A stretch of DNA of 64,000 nucleotides from PALSA-270 sp963770245. Its GTDB lineage: Bacteria; Acidobacteriota; Terriglobia; Terriglobales; Acidobacteriaceae. The notes below the pieces were generated by a model that ran no database searches, had not been told where the DNA came from, and was given only the letters and a program-made list of their open reading frames with translations. Shown one piece after another: positions 46,963-57,125 of this stretch. Both the position numbers and the translations under genes were made by a program. Within the stretch, counting starts at the first letter, position 1. Each line of letters begins with the position of its first letter. The DNA lies in the NCBI GenBank assembly GCA_963770245.1, contig CAVYOX010000014.1:1-64000 (forward strand). Reading direction: 5' to 3'.

Positions 46963-49914
46963 TTGCCGTTTTCCATACTCCCGCAGGCCGAGGTAGTAGC
47001 GATTCTCCGCGTTCATCACGATAGCCCTGCATTCGCCAAGGGCAGGTGCGTTCGGGTAGAGCCTCTCGCGGCTTGCCCGTCAACTCCATCTCCTTCATTT
47101 ACATTCTCTTGGAGAGAAGGTGGGCGGTCATTATTTCAGGGGGTCTTGGTTCTCCTCCTGCTGTGCTCGGCAGGCCTCGGGCAGCAGGATCTGATTGTCG
47201 ACATTCAGGTTCACGGCAGCCGGCGAATTCCGCAAGAAACCGTCAAGTCCCGAATCTTCACCCGGGTCGGCGACGTCTACGACCAGACAGCGATCGAGCG
47301 TGACTTCAACTCGTTGTGGAATACGGGATACTTCGAGGATCTCCGGTTTGAGCGCGAGGAGACCACGAAGGGCTGGATCATCCACATCTATGTCAAGGAG
47401 CGCCCGACCATCCGGGAGATCAACTACACCGGACTGAGTTCGGTCTCGACCAGCGATGTGCTCGACCGCTTCAAAGAAGCCAAAGTGGGGCTCTCTCCCG
47501 AGAGCCAGTATGATCCCACCAAGGTGAAGAAGGCGGAAGTCACGATCAAAGAACTGCTGTCCGAACACGGCCGTCAGTTTGCCACGGTCCGTACCGAAGT
47601 TCATCCCATTCCACCGGCCGCGGTGAGCATCACTTTCGTGGTGAAAGAGGGCCCTAAGGTCAAAGTGGGCAAGATCCGCTTTGTGGGCAACAACCACGTC
47701 CCCAGCCGCCTGCTGCGTGGCTCTATGAAGAACTTGCGGCCGGTCGGCGTTCCCCACTCCATTTTCTTGGAGAATCTATTTGCCAAGGCCTATGACGCCA
47801 CCAAACTCGACGAGGATACCGAGCGGGTGCGCGAGGAGTATCAGAACCGCGGTTACTTCAAGGTGATCGTGAATGATCCGAAGACCGAGATCCACGATAC
47901 CGGGCACCACGGCTTTCATATCCCGTTGCTTCAGCCGGGCCCGGGCAAAGCCGTGGATATCACCGTGCCCGTCGAGGAAGGCGACAAGTACCGCCTGGGC
48001 GGGATCACATTCAAGAACAACAAGGCGGTCCGCAACGTAGCCGCCCTGCGAGGCCAGTTTCCCATCAAAGACGGGGACACTTTCGACCGCTCCAAGGTCT
48101 CGAAAGGACTCGAGAACCTGCGCAACGCGTACGGAACCCTCGGTTACATCAACTTTACTTCGATCCCGAACACCACCTTCGACGAAGATAAGAAATTGGT
48201 GTTCCTCGACGTTGACCTGGACGAAGGCAAGCAGTTCACGGTGCGACGCATTGAGTTTACCGGGAACACCACCACCCGCGACAAAGTCATCCGCCGCGAA
48301 ATCGTATTGCAAGAGGGGCAGGTGTACAACGAGCGCTTGTGGAAGCTCAGCCTGCAGCGCCTGAATCAACTGGGCTACTTCGAACAGCTGAAGCCGGACG
48401 ACCCCAATATTACCGATCGTCATTTGGATGAAAAGGACGGGTCGGTCGACCTGACGCTCAAGTTAAAGGAAAAGGGCAAGAACAGCATTGGCCTGACCGG
48501 CGGGGTGAGCGGACTGGCCGGAACCTTCATCGGCCTTAACTACAGCACCAACAATCTCCTGGGACGCGGCGAAAGCCTGACCGTGCAGGCCAACATCGGG
48601 AATCTGGAACGCGACCTGACCTTCGGCTTCACCGAGCCCTATCTGTTTGATCGCTCGCTGCAGGCCGGTTTCACGGTGTATGGGCGGAAATATAATTACA
48701 ACCAGGCACGCGAAGAGGCGATTATCACCGGCCAGCAGATCAACGTGCCCCAGGCCTTGCTGCAGAACCTGCAGAACTACACCCAATCGAGCAAAGGCTT
48801 TACCCTCTCGATCAGTCACCCCTTGCACCATGGCTTCAAACGGGTGGGGATCTCCTACACTTTCGATATATCCTCGCTGGTCACGCTGAGCGATGCCTCC
48901 AAGAACCTGTTCACCTACTTGGAATACGAGGGCATTAGCGGGCCCAATTCTCTGAACGGGATTACCACCAGCAAAGTCGTTCCCAGCTTCTCGCTGAGTA
49001 CGGTGAACGCCGCCTACCAGCCCCACAGTGGCAGCACTTTCACGCTCGCCGCCGAGATTGCGGGCCTGGGCGGCACGGTCCACTCGATCCGTCCGATTGT
49101 CGAGTACAAGCACTACATCCCGGTGCAGAAGGGCCGTAATGCGCTGGCCTTCCACGTTGCAACTTCTTTCCTCAGCGGGTACGGTGGCGACGTGGCGCCT
49201 CCCTTTGAGCGCAATTACATGGGCGGCGAGAATGACCTGCGTGGGTTCGACATCCGCTCGGTTTCCCCCGTTGCCTACCTGCCCAACCGGGGATCGATCT
49301 CCCTGCAGAACCCGGACGGTTCCCCGGTTCCCAAGAATCCTAACAACCCGCTCCTCGGCGCCTGGACGGTTCCAATCCCCATCGAACAGATTGTGTTCCC
49401 GGGCGGCGATGCCAGCTTGGTCACGAACCTGGAATACCATATTACGATTGCCGGGCCGGTGGTTCTGGCCCCGTTTGTGGATGTGGGACTCGATCCTGTG
49501 GTCCGCGACTCGCAATTGCGCATTACGCCGCAGCAGGTAACTTTGTTGAATACTACCCTGTACGGCTGTCCGGCCCTGGACGCTGCCTTTAACTGCGTGG
49601 GGAGTGAATTCGAGAAATTCGGGTCGACCCTTCCGCTGGCCAAGGGCACGAACTGGACTCCGCGAATGTCCACCGGCCTGGAACTGGAAGTCTTGCTGCC
49701 CATTGTCAACGCTCCCTTTCGCGTTTACTGGGCGTACAATCCGGTACGGCTGGACACGACCAGCACGGGGCCGATTCCGATCACCCGCTCGATGTTCCCG
49801 GCGGGAGGAGCGGGCGATTACACCTACCAGCAAGCGATCGCGACCTATGCGCCCGATTTTCTACTGCGCGAGCCCCTGAAGACCTTCCGCTTCACGGTGG
49901 GAACGACGTTCTAA
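46963..49914 (+). CDS. bamA: Outer-membrane assembly factor BamA
   Basis: The protein has several N-terminal POTRA domains, with VHGSRRIPQETVKSRIFTRVG as the first, and a C-terminal 16-strand barrel that begins near residue 500 and ends in TFRFTVGTTF, with aromatic end. It inserts barrel proteins into the outer membrane. The frame opens at TTG 46963 directly on a TATAAT sequence, which may be the promoter, so the true start is probably downstream; the signal (FQGVLVLLLLCSAGLGQQ) begins near residue 58, close to a TTG at 47146. The exact start is unresolved. Confidence 0.95.
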   Translation: MPFSILPQAEVVAILRVHHDSPAFAKGRCVRVEPLAACPSTPSPSFTFSWREGGRSLFQGVLVLLLLCSAGLGQQDLIVDIQVHGSRRIPQETVKSRIFTRVGDVYDQTAIERDFNSLWNTGYFEDLRFEREETTKGWIIHIYVKERPTIREINYTGLSSVSTSDVLDRFKEAKVGLSPESQYDPTKVKKAEVTIKELLSEHGRQFATVRTEVHPIPPAAVSITFVVKEGPKVKVGKIRFVGNNHVPSRLLRGSMKNLRPVGVPHSIFLENLFAKAYDATKLDEDTERVREEYQNRGYFKVIVNDPKTEIHDTGHHGFHIPLLQPGPGKAVDITVPVEEGDKYRLGGITFKNNKAVRNVAALRGQFPIKDGDTFDRSKVSKGLENLRNAYGTLGYINFTSIPNTTFDEDKKLVFLDVDLDEGKQFTVRRIEFTGNTTTRDKVIRREIVLQEGQVYNERLWKLSLQRLNQLGYFEQLKPDDPNITDRHLDEKDGSVDLTLKLKEKGKNSIGLTGGVSGLAGTFIGLNYSTNNLLGRGESLTVQANIGNLERDLTFGFTEPYLFDRSLQAGFTVYGRKYNYNQAREEAIITGQQINVPQALLQNLQNYTQSSKGFTLSISHPLHHGFKRVGISYTFDISSLVTLSDASKNLFTYLEYEGISGPNSLNGITTSKVVPSFSLSTVNAAYQPHSGSTFTLAAEIAGLGGTVHSIRPIVEYKHYIPVQKGRNALAFHVATSFLSGYGGDVAPPFERNYMGGENDLRGFDIRSVSPVAYLPNRGSISLQNPDGSPVPKNPNNPLLGAWTVPIPIEQIVFPGGDASLVTNLEYHITIAGPVVLAPFVDVGLDPVVRDSQLRITPQQVTLLNTTLYGCPALDAAFNCVGSEFEKFGSTLPLAKGTNWTPRMSTGLELEVLLPIVNAPFRVYWAYNPVRLDTTSTGPIPITRSMFPAGGAGDYTYQQAIATYAPDFLLREPLKTFRFTVGTTF

Positions 49915-49932
49915 CCTCCGCCCGGAGCCGGC

Positions 49933-49965
49933 GCGGGCGTTCCTCGCTCTGCCCGCACCTTTTTT
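49933..49965 (+). terminator. Rho-independent terminator after bamA
   Basis: GCGGGC (49933-49938) pairs with GCCCGC (49951-49956); after ACC comes a run of six T (49960-49965). Confidence 0.75.
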
Positions 49966-50080
49966 CTGCTGCATGACCTTTGGCTTAGAACCTTCGCCCA
50001 TGGCTGCTTCTTGACAGTGCGTCTGGCGGCAGCCAAACTCGAAACAGGACGCCCTGATTCGGAATTTCCACCTAGATCAA

Positions 50081-51091
50081 ATGGACCCATCCTCCATCTT
50101 GGACGAGAACGCAGTTGCCGTTTCCGGGCGAACCCCGATTCGGGAGAGCGAAACAGGTGAAGGATTGCCAACCGGCCCAGCCCTTTTCGACGCTTTGCGC
50201 TTTCCCGGAGAGGACGGCGGCCGGTCGCTGACCGAGATGGCGAAGCTCGATCTCGAGGCAACGCTGCAATTGCTGGCCGAAAGAGCCCAATCGATCACCG
50301 GTGCATCGGGGGCCGCCATTGGGCTGCGGCAGGGCGAACAGATGGTCTGCCGGGCCAGTGCCGGGCCCGCCGCACCGAAGCTCGGAGCCCGCTTCGAAGT
50401 CAGTTCGGGTCTTTCGGGCGAATGTGTCCGCACCCGCCAAATCCTGCACTGCCACGACCTGGCCACCGATCCGCGGGTCAACCGAGAAATTTGCCTAGCA
50501 TTGGGCATTGTGTCCGCGCTCGTAATACCTTTGCCTCGAGAGCAGGAAGTGATTGGCGTCTTCGAACTTCTGTCGGGGAAACCGCATGCTTTCGAAGAAC
50601 GGGATATCGCGGCGTTGGAACGCCTGGGCGAGATGGTGCAGACCGCTCTCGACCACGCCGATGCGGCCCGTCGGGCGGAAATGGTGATCTCTTTGGGTGA
50701 GGCTGGGTTGCACGAGGACCCTGACGTCGCCCCCCCGCCGGTCCCGAATCGACCGAGCCGCCCGTTGCCCACGCCCGCTGCGATTCCGACTCCTGTCGAG
50801 GAACGGGGCAACCTCGAAACCCCGCCGGTCGACCGCGGCCAGATTGGGCAATGCATCGCCTGCGGCTTTCCCGTCTCGGGAGGACGCGCTCTGTGCGTCG
50901 ATTGCGAAGCTTCCCGGCCGGGGAATATCGGCCTGGCACCCGATCCCTCGACCGCGCGGGCACCCGCGCTTTTCTCCGGCCTTCTGTCTCCGGCTGCGCC
51001 CGAAGAGGGTTGGTTGAAATCCCACAAGTATCTGATTGGAACCATCCTGATCACGGCGGCGACGCTCGCAATCTTGCTCTGGCTTCGCTAG
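50081..51091 (+). CDS. GAF-domain protein with zinc ribbon and C-terminal membrane tail
   Basis: The 336-residue protein has a GAF domain (residues about 45-200; the GASGAAIGLRQGEQMVCRAS and GLSGECVRTRQILHCHDLA segments), a Pro-rich linker, a small zinc ribbon (CIACG...CVDCE, residues about 267-285), and a single C-terminal membrane helix (GTILITAATLAILLWL). GAF domains bind small molecules or redox cofactors. The tail-anchored topology puts the GAF in the cytoplasm, perhaps sensing for the histidine kinase encoded next. Confidence 0.8.
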   Translation: MDPSSILDENAVAVSGRTPIRESETGEGLPTGPALFDALRFPGEDGGRSLTEMAKLDLEATLQLLAERAQSITGASGAAIGLRQGEQMVCRASAGPAAPKLGARFEVSSGLSGECVRTRQILHCHDLATDPRVNREICLALGIVSALVIPLPREQEVIGVFELLSGKPHAFEERDIAALERLGEMVQTALDHADAARRAEMVISLGEAGLHEDPDVAPPPVPNRPSRPLPTPAAIPTPVEERGNLETPPVDRGQIGQCIACGFPVSGGRALCVDCEASRPGNIGLAPDPSTARAPALFSGLLSPAAPEEGWLKSHKYLIGTILITAATLAILLWLR

Positions 51092-51289
51092 AGCGGACAG
51101 CTAAGAACCGAGATCTGAGACCCTTCCGAAGGCGCGGTCTCGGCGCATCGCGCCAGCGGTCGCGGCCCAAAACCGTACTTTTCCTGAATCGAAATGGACT
51201 ACGCGTTTCCATTTGGACGCCCACCTTCGTCAAGCAATGTTATTCCTGGGGTTTCCGATGGAAAGCATTAGGGGGAGTCTCCAAAGGGT

Positions 51290-53263
51290 ATGGGCAAGAG
51301 CCGGCCTTCTGAAATCGCGTTCTCAACCTTGCAGCTCCTGCTGGTGGGAGATGACGAACAGGATTTCATCCGCTTGCGCAAGCTCCTGGTACAGGCCGGC
51401 AAAGGGGAGGTCAGCCTGGACCACGCTCGTTCTTCCGATGAAGCCCTCTTGCATATGGGAAAGGCCACCTACGGCTTGGTTTTGTGCGACTCCAAGTCGG
51501 GAGACAGCATGGCCCTGCGACTCTTCGACGAGATCCCAGCCCGTCCGACGCCTCCCGTGATCTTCCTGAGCGATCCGGTGAATGAAGTGACGGTGGCGGC
51601 CGCGATTCAGACGAGCACTGCGGTCCGCCATCCGGCGGACCATTCGAGCCAGTCTCGGATGAGTGCCGTTTGCCAGGCGGTGGAGTTGTATTGCCAGGGG
51701 AGACAGCGCCAGAAAGCCGACGACATGCTTAGCAAGATGTGGCGCGCCGTGGAGCAGACCGCCGACCTGGTGGTCATCACCGACCGCGCCGGCATCATGG
51801 AATATGTGAACCCGGCGTTTGAGACGCTAACCGGGTACTCGAGTGAAGAAGCCATCGGGCGGACACTTCGCATCCTCAAGTCCAAGCAACAAGTCCGAGG
51901 GCTCTACCAGCAAATGTGGCGGACCATTCTTTCGGGAGAAACCTTTCGGGGCACGGTCGTCAATCGAAAAAAGAACGGGAAAACGTTCCTGGCCGAAAGA
52001 ACTGTCACGCCCTTGCGAGATGCCGAGCAGCGGATTACGCACTTTATTTCGACCGACCGGGACATCACCGAGCTCCGCCAGCTGGAAGCGCAACTGGAGC
52101 GGGCGCAGAGGATGGACGCCATCGGCAGGCTGGCGGGGGGCGTGGCTCACGACTTCAACAATCTGCTCATGGTCATCAGCGCCTACGCCGAATTGATGCT
52201 GGAATCCTTGGTGCTTGAGCATCCGCTGCGCCGCAATGTGACCGAAATCATGACCGCAGCCGGCCGCGCCACCGATCTCACCCGCCAATTGCTGGCCTTC
52301 GGCCGCCAGCAGATGCAGCTGCTGCGAGTTCTGGATTTGAATACCGTCATCACGGAAATCAGCCGCATGCTCCCCCGGCTGATCGGGGAAGATATCCAAC
52401 TGGTGATCGTTCCCGGAGGCGATCTGGGCCGGGTCAAGGTGGATCCGGTGCAGATCGAGCAGGTGGTGATGAATCTGGCGGCGAACGCCCGCGACGCCAT
52501 GCCGCGCGGCGGAAGGCTCACCATTGAAACCGCGAATATCCAATTGGATGAAGCGTATTTGCAGCGCCGCAGTGTGGTGCCGGCCGGGGACTATGTTGTG
52601 TTGACGGTCACCGATCTAGGCCAGGGAATCGCGCCCGAGCATATGTCACACATCTTCGAGCCTTTCTACACCACGAAGGAAGTCGGTAAAGGAACTGGCC
52701 TCGGGCTGGCTACGGTGTATGGCATCGTGAAGCAGAACCAGGGCTTCATCTGGGTCTACAGCGAGCCAGGACTGGGAACCACTTTCAAGATCTATCTGCC
52801 ACGAGTCTGGGAGCAGAGCGTTCCGCACCTATTTCCTCCCGTCGAAAAGGCTCCGCGGGGCTCGGAGACCTTGCTGCTGGTCGAAGATGAAGCCGCGGTG
52901 CGAAAGTCTGAAGAGGAGTTCCTCCGCTTGAGCGGCTATACCGTGCTCGAGGCCAGGGATGGCGAACATGCGGTGCGCGTGGCGCGGGACTATGTCGGCA
53001 CGATCCACCTGATGATTAGCGATGTGGTCATGCCGAATATGGGAGGCGCCGAACTCCGAGACCGGTTAGGAGCCGCGCGACCGCTCATGAGAGTGTTATT
53101 TGTCTCCGGATACGCGGAAAGCACAGTTCTGCAGCACGGCGCCATCGACGTCGGTTCCCGCTTCCTGCAGAAGCCCTTTACCCTGAAGTCATTGGCCCGC
53201 AAAATCCGGGACGTCTTGGGGGCGGAAGAACCCCGAGCGCTGGTCGCTGCTGGTTCCAGTTGA
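51290..53263 (+). CDS. Hybrid PAS histidine kinase with N- and C-terminal receivers
   Basis: The 657-residue cytoplasmic kinase starts with a receiver-like domain (residues about 13-135; candidate acceptor D67 in VLCDSKSGD), then a PAS domain (about 150-260), a HisKA H-box with His287 (GGVAHDFNN), a HATPase domain (GTGLGLATVYGIVKQ), and a C-terminal receiver whose acceptor is D578 (LMISDVVMPNMGG). No membrane helix is seen, so it may take input from the adjacent GAF protein. The output regulator is not nearby. Confidence 0.93.
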   Translation: MGKSRPSEIAFSTLQLLLVGDDEQDFIRLRKLLVQAGKGEVSLDHARSSDEALLHMGKATYGLVLCDSKSGDSMALRLFDEIPARPTPPVIFLSDPVNEVTVAAAIQTSTAVRHPADHSSQSRMSAVCQAVELYCQGRQRQKADDMLSKMWRAVEQTADLVVITDRAGIMEYVNPAFETLTGYSSEEAIGRTLRILKSKQQVRGLYQQMWRTILSGETFRGTVVNRKKNGKTFLAERTVTPLRDAEQRITHFISTDRDITELRQLEAQLERAQRMDAIGRLAGGVAHDFNNLLMVISAYAELMLESLVLEHPLRRNVTEIMTAAGRATDLTRQLLAFGRQQMQLLRVLDLNTVITEISRMLPRLIGEDIQLVIVPGGDLGRVKVDPVQIEQVVMNLAANARDAMPRGGRLTIETANIQLDEAYLQRRSVVPAGDYVVLTVTDLGQGIAPEHMSHIFEPFYTTKEVGKGTGLGLATVYGIVKQNQGFIWVYSEPGLGTTFKIYLPRVWEQSVPHLFPPVEKAPRGSETLLLVEDEAAVRKSEEEFLRLSGYTVLEARDGEHAVRVARDYVGTIHLMISDVVMPNMGGAELRDRLGAARPLMRVLFVSGYAESTVLQHGAIDVGSRFLQKPFTLKSLARKIRDVLGAEEPRALVAAGSS

Positions 53264-53453
53264 TTCCCTCGGGCTTTATAATGGCCTGGGGAATCTCGCA
53301 TGAATCTTCCCGCGGCGTCGCTCAACCCTAGACTTGGCGCGCTCCCCCCCTTCGCTCTGCCCCGGCGGAATCGTTCGGCGGTTGTCTGGGCGTGCTCGCC
53401 CTTCTCACCGAGGGAACGGAACAGGAATCAGACTCTGCCGGTTGGGTTTTGAC

Positions 53454-54581
53454 GTGAGCGCGGCGACGGCTGTATTTCTGGTCCTGCTCGCCGGCGCTCT
53501 GGTGAACTCGCTGTTGTCGATCGTGGCGGCCTGGCGCTACCTTTCGGTGCCACCGTCCAGGTTGGCTTTCCCGGAGCCGGTCAGCATTCTCAAGCCGCTG
53601 TCCGGTCTTGACCTGGGATTGGAATCCAACCTGCGCACCTTTTTCGAGCAGGACTATCCGGCCTTCGAGATCCTGTTTGCGGTGCGAGAAGCGGACGATC
53701 CGGCGGGGGCAGTCGTCAAGAAGCTCCAAAAGGAGTACCCCCAGATCCCTGCCCGTTTGCTGGTGACCGGCGAATCGCCGTATCCGAATGCCAAGGTTCA
53801 CAGCCTCAGCGTAGTGCTGGCGGCGGCGACCCATGACCTGGTGGTGATGAGCGACAGCGACACGCGGGTCACCCCCCGCCTGCTGGCCACCGTGGCGGCT
53901 GAGTTCCAAGATGTTCACCTGGGCGTGGCCACTTGTCCCTACCGAGCTGTGCCCGACTCGAGCCTGGGGTCGCGGCTCGAGGCCCTGAGCCTGAACACCG
54001 ATTTCATCGCCGGCATCCTGGTGGCTCGCATGATCGAAGGGATGCGGTTCGCCGTGGGCCCGACCATCGTAGCTCGGCGACGCGTCCTGCTTGCCATTGG
54101 AGGATTTGAGCGGCTGAAGGATTATCTGGCGGAAGACTTTGTCATGGGGAGATTTGCCGCCGAAGCCGGGCACAGCGTGATTCTTTCTTCTTATGTCATC
54201 GAACACCACATTGGAAGCGGCGATTTAGGGCGCAACGCCGCCCATCGCCTACGCTGGGCTCGGAGCACCCGGCGTTCGCGGCCGCTCGGGTATCTCGGGC
54301 AGCTGTTTACCATGCCATTGCCGCTAGTGCTGTTGCTCTGCGCCGCGAAGCCCGCCTGGTGGCCGGCGTTGCTTTTGACCCTCGTGGTGCGGGCCACAGC
54401 CGCCTACGTGGTTTCGGCGCGCGTGCTCAAGGCCAAGATCAACTGGCTGCTGCTTCCGCTCGAGGACATCATCAGCTTCGGCTTTTGGATTGCCGGATTC
54501 TTCGGCAATACGATCGTTTGGCGTGGGCGGCGGTACCGTCTCCACCGCGACGGCCGCTTCGAACCGTTGAGCCCTTCCTAA
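53454..54581 (+). CDS. hpnI: HpnI-like glycosyltransferase (ceramide-glucosyltransferase type)
   Basis: The 375-residue GT2/GT21 enzyme has an N-terminal membrane helix, the catalytic domain with a SDSD motif (D134, D136), the acid EDF near residue 228, the (Q/H)xxRW motif (HRLRW, 264-268), and C-terminal helices. HpnI adds N-acetylglucosamine to bacteriohopanetetrol; the sphingolipid homologue adds glucose to ceramide. The start is a GTG at 53454 at the membrane helix; the frame opens at TTG 53334 in an unlikely leader. It converges with a paralogue. Confidence 0.85.
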   Translation: MSAATAVFLVLLAGALVNSLLSIVAAWRYLSVPPSRLAFPEPVSILKPLSGLDLGLESNLRTFFEQDYPAFEILFAVREADDPAGAVVKKLQKEYPQIPARLLVTGESPYPNAKVHSLSVVLAAATHDLVVMSDSDTRVTPRLLATVAAEFQDVHLGVATCPYRAVPDSSLGSRLEALSLNTDFIAGILVARMIEGMRFAVGPTIVARRRVLLAIGGFERLKDYLAEDFVMGRFAAEAGHSVILSSYVIEHHIGSGDLGRNAAHRLRWARSTRRSRPLGYLGQLFTMPLPLVLLLCAAKPAWWPALLLTLVVRATAAYVVSARVLKAKINWLLLPLEDIISFGFWIAGFFGNTIVWRGRRYRLHRDGRFEPLSPS

Positions 54582-54615
54582 ATTCTCTCGGGAGATTGAT
54601 CGAGCGAGATCTTCA

Positions 54616-55815
54616 CTAGGCACGAATCCTTACCAATTTGCCTTTTTTCAACTCGAAAGAATCCCCCCGCCAGGTAATCATGTGCCCCATGAAACCGCCG
54701 AACCAGACCAGTAGCGCCACGCAGTCTCGCAGGGGAATCAGGCCCAGCAGAAAGGGCACGCGGGGATCGCGTAGGACTCCGCGCCCGACGACCAAGGCGG
54801 TAACGATGCGCAGCGCCAATGCAACCCCGGCCAACTCCCAGGCCCACACCGACCGGTAGGCGCCAGCTAAGGCGATCAAGGCCCAGGGGATAGCAAAGGT
54901 CAGCCCCAAACCTAGGTAGCCCCCGGGCCGGGAATGGCGCACGGTGCGGGCCCAACGCAACTGGTGGCTTACAAATTCGCGCCACCGGTAGCGCGGCAAG
55001 AAGGTTTCCACCACCGTCTCCGACAGCTTGACCTCGAGGCCCTGCGCCGCGATGCGGCGGCCGATTTCGTAGTCGTCGGCCAGATAGTCCGCCAAAGCCT
55101 CGAAACCGCCAATCGCCGCCAGATCGCGGCGCCGAAAAGCGAGCGTAGAACCCAGACCGAAGTTGAGTCCGCGCTCGAGCAGCCGGGCCACCAGCACGCC
55201 CGCACAAAAGTCGGTGCTGATGCCAAGCGACTCGAGGCGCGAACCCAGAGTGGGACCCGGCACGCCGCGGTACAGGCAAGTCACCAGGCCAACCCTGGGG
55301 TCGAGCAGCGGGGGGACGACGCGGCGCAGGTAGTCGGGGGCGACGCGAATGTCGCCGTCGTTCACGATCAGTTGCTCATAACGTGCCTGGGGCAGCATCT
55401 GTGCCAGAGAGCTTACCTTGCGGTTCGCTCCCTGGTTCTTCGGGCAAACCACCAGGCGGATGGGGAGGGCAGGGAACTGGACTTGCAATTGTTCCACCAA
55501 GGCGATTGCCGGATCGCCGGCGTCACTGACGCCGAAGACAATCTCATACTCGGGGTAGTCTTGCAGACAGTGGCTGCGCAGGCTGTCGAACATTCCCGGG
55601 TCGGTTCCCTTCAGAGGCTTCAGAATCGAGACCGGGGGCAGAGTCTTCGGATCGAGCGGGCGGCGAGCGGCAGCGTTCTGCTCCCGCATGAAACCAGTCG
55701 CACTCGACAGGCACAGAACGTAATACGACATGCCAGCCAGGGTGCCCAAGACGGCAACGGTTTCGGCAATGCCTGCAGGGCTGTGGATCATGGAGGACGC
55801 CACAAAGCTTATCAA
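54616..55815 (-). CDS. hpnI: HpnI-like glycosyltransferase, second copy
   Basis: The 399-residue paralogue has the same layout: an N-terminal helix, a NDGD motif in the DxD position, LADDYEIG near the catalytic acid, HQLRW and C-terminal membrane helices ending WRGDSFELKKGK. The two copies face each other with 34 bases between their stops. Two copies may serve different hopanoid or lipid acceptors. Symbol is by family and may not apply to both. Confidence 0.85.
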   Translation of the reverse strand: MISFVASSMIHSPAGIAETVAVLGTLAGMSYYVLCLSSATGFMREQNAAARRPLDPKTLPPVSILKPLKGTDPGMFDSLRSHCLQDYPEYEIVFGVSDAGDPAIALVEQLQVQFPALPIRLVVCPKNQGANRKVSSLAQMLPQARYEQLIVNDGDIRVAPDYLRRVVPPLLDPRVGLVTCLYRGVPGPTLGSRLESLGISTDFCAGVLVARLLERGLNFGLGSTLAFRRRDLAAIGGFEALADYLADDYEIGRRIAAQGLEVKLSETVVETFLPRYRWREFVSHQLRWARTVRHSRPGGYLGLGLTFAIPWALIALAGAYRSVWAWELAGVALALRIVTALVVGRGVLRDPRVPFLLGLIPLRDCVALLVWFGGFMGHMITWRGDSFELKKGKLVRIRA

Positions 55816-55844
55816 ACCTGGCGCTTCGGCCGGCGGCCGACCGG

Positions 55845-57104
55845 CTATTCGTAACGCAGAGACTCGATGGGGTCCAAATTAGCGGCTTTCCAGGCCGGAT
55901 AGATACCGAAGAGCAGGCCCTCGGCGGCGGCAGCACCCAGCGCGAAAACCGCCCAGAAAACCGACATCCGAGCCGGCAGCGAACTCCAAATGGCAGGAAT
56001 GGTCCAGGTGACGAGCGCCCCGAAGGCCAGTCCGAGGACGCCTCCGAGCGCAGTCAGGGTAATGGCTTCGAGGGTGAATTGGGCCAGAATGTCGAATCTG
56101 CGGGCTCCGATGGCCTTGCGCACTCCAATCTCGCGGGTGCGCTCGGTGACCGACACCAGCATGATGTTCATCACTCCCACGCCGCCCACCAGCAGGCCGA
56201 CGCTCGATACCGCGAACATGAAGATGAAGATCATGCCGGAGAGCTGCTTCCACAAATCGGACATGGCGTCCTGAGTGAAAACCTCGAAGCCGTCCGGTTT
56301 GTCCGGCGGTACTTTGCGGACTCGGCGAAGGGCTGCGCGAATCTCATCCATGGCCTTCGGCAGGTCGGCCTGCGAAGTCGCTTTGGCGCTGATCCAAAAA
56401 CCCTGCAGTTCGGGATGCAGCTTGTGGAAGGTGCTCCAGGGGAAAAAGATCAGGTTGTCTTCGGCATTCTTACCGTTCGAAAACGCGCTCTTGCGCTGCG
56501 CCGCCACTCCGATGACTGTGAACAATTCACCTTCGATATTGATTTCCTTGCCGAGCGCATCGCCCTGCGGGAAAAGCTCTTCGGCGGTGTCTGAGCCAAG
56601 AATGATGACGGGCGAGTGGTGCTCCTCGTCGATCTCGGTAAACCAGCGGCCGGAAGCGACGCCCAGGTCATACACGTCCTTCCAGGTGTAGGTATCACCC
56701 TCGAGGATCGTGTTTTTCACCCGACGATTGCCATACTTGACCGTGTAGGTGCCCGCGCCGAATTGCGGATCGGCATAGCGAAGGCCGGTGGTGACGGCCT
56801 GAACGTGGGGCAAGCCCTCTAACGCTTGGTAATCTTCAAAGGTTAACTTCTTGCGGGTCCGCATTTCTTCGGTTGGTCGGGTAAGACTGAAAGGCTGGAT
56901 GTGGTAGATGAAGATCAGATCGGACCCCAGGCTTGTGATCGACTCCATCACCTGATCGTTCAGGCCGCTCACCACCGAAGAAATGGCGATGACCACCGCG
57001 ACCCCGATGACAATGCCGAGCACCGTCAGCCCGGACCGCAGCTTGTTGCTGCGGATGGTGTCGATTGCCATTTTCACGATTTCGCCGTAGTCGCTGTTGC
57101 GCAT
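55845..57104 (-). CDS. MacB-like ABC permease
   Basis: The 419-residue protein has an N-terminal helix, a MacB periplasmic core domain (residues about 45-270), and three C-terminal helices with the SVTERTREIGVRKAIGAR motif. It is one of two tandem permeases; no ATPase is encoded nearby. Acidobacteria carry many such single permeases, and their cargo is unknown. It begins 21 bases after the stop of the neighbour gene at 57126, indicating one operon. Confidence 0.93.
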   Translation of the reverse strand: MRNSDYGEIVKMAIDTIRSNKLRSGLTVLGIVIGVAVVIAISSVVSGLNDQVMESITSLGSDLIFIYHIQPFSLTRPTEEMRTRKKLTFEDYQALEGLPHVQAVTTGLRYADPQFGAGTYTVKYGNRRVKNTILEGDTYTWKDVYDLGVASGRWFTEIDEEHHSPVIILGSDTAEELFPQGDALGKEINIEGELFTVIGVAAQRKSAFSNGKNAEDNLIFFPWSTFHKLHPELQGFWISAKATSQADLPKAMDEIRAALRRVRKVPPDKPDGFEVFTQDAMSDLWKQLSGMIFIFMFAVSSVGLLVGGVGVMNIMLVSVTERTREIGVRKAIGARRFDILAQFTLEAITLTALGGVLGLAFGALVTWTIPAIWSSLPARMSVFWAVFALGAAAAEGLLFGIYPAWKAANLDPIESLRYE

Positions 57105-57125
57105 GATGAAGAATTGATAATTTCG

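Noticed and set aside
48463..49833. Long antisense frame opposite bamA
   Set aside because: It mirrors bamA codon use and has no domain; likewise the antisense frames over groEL, hyaC and hlyD.
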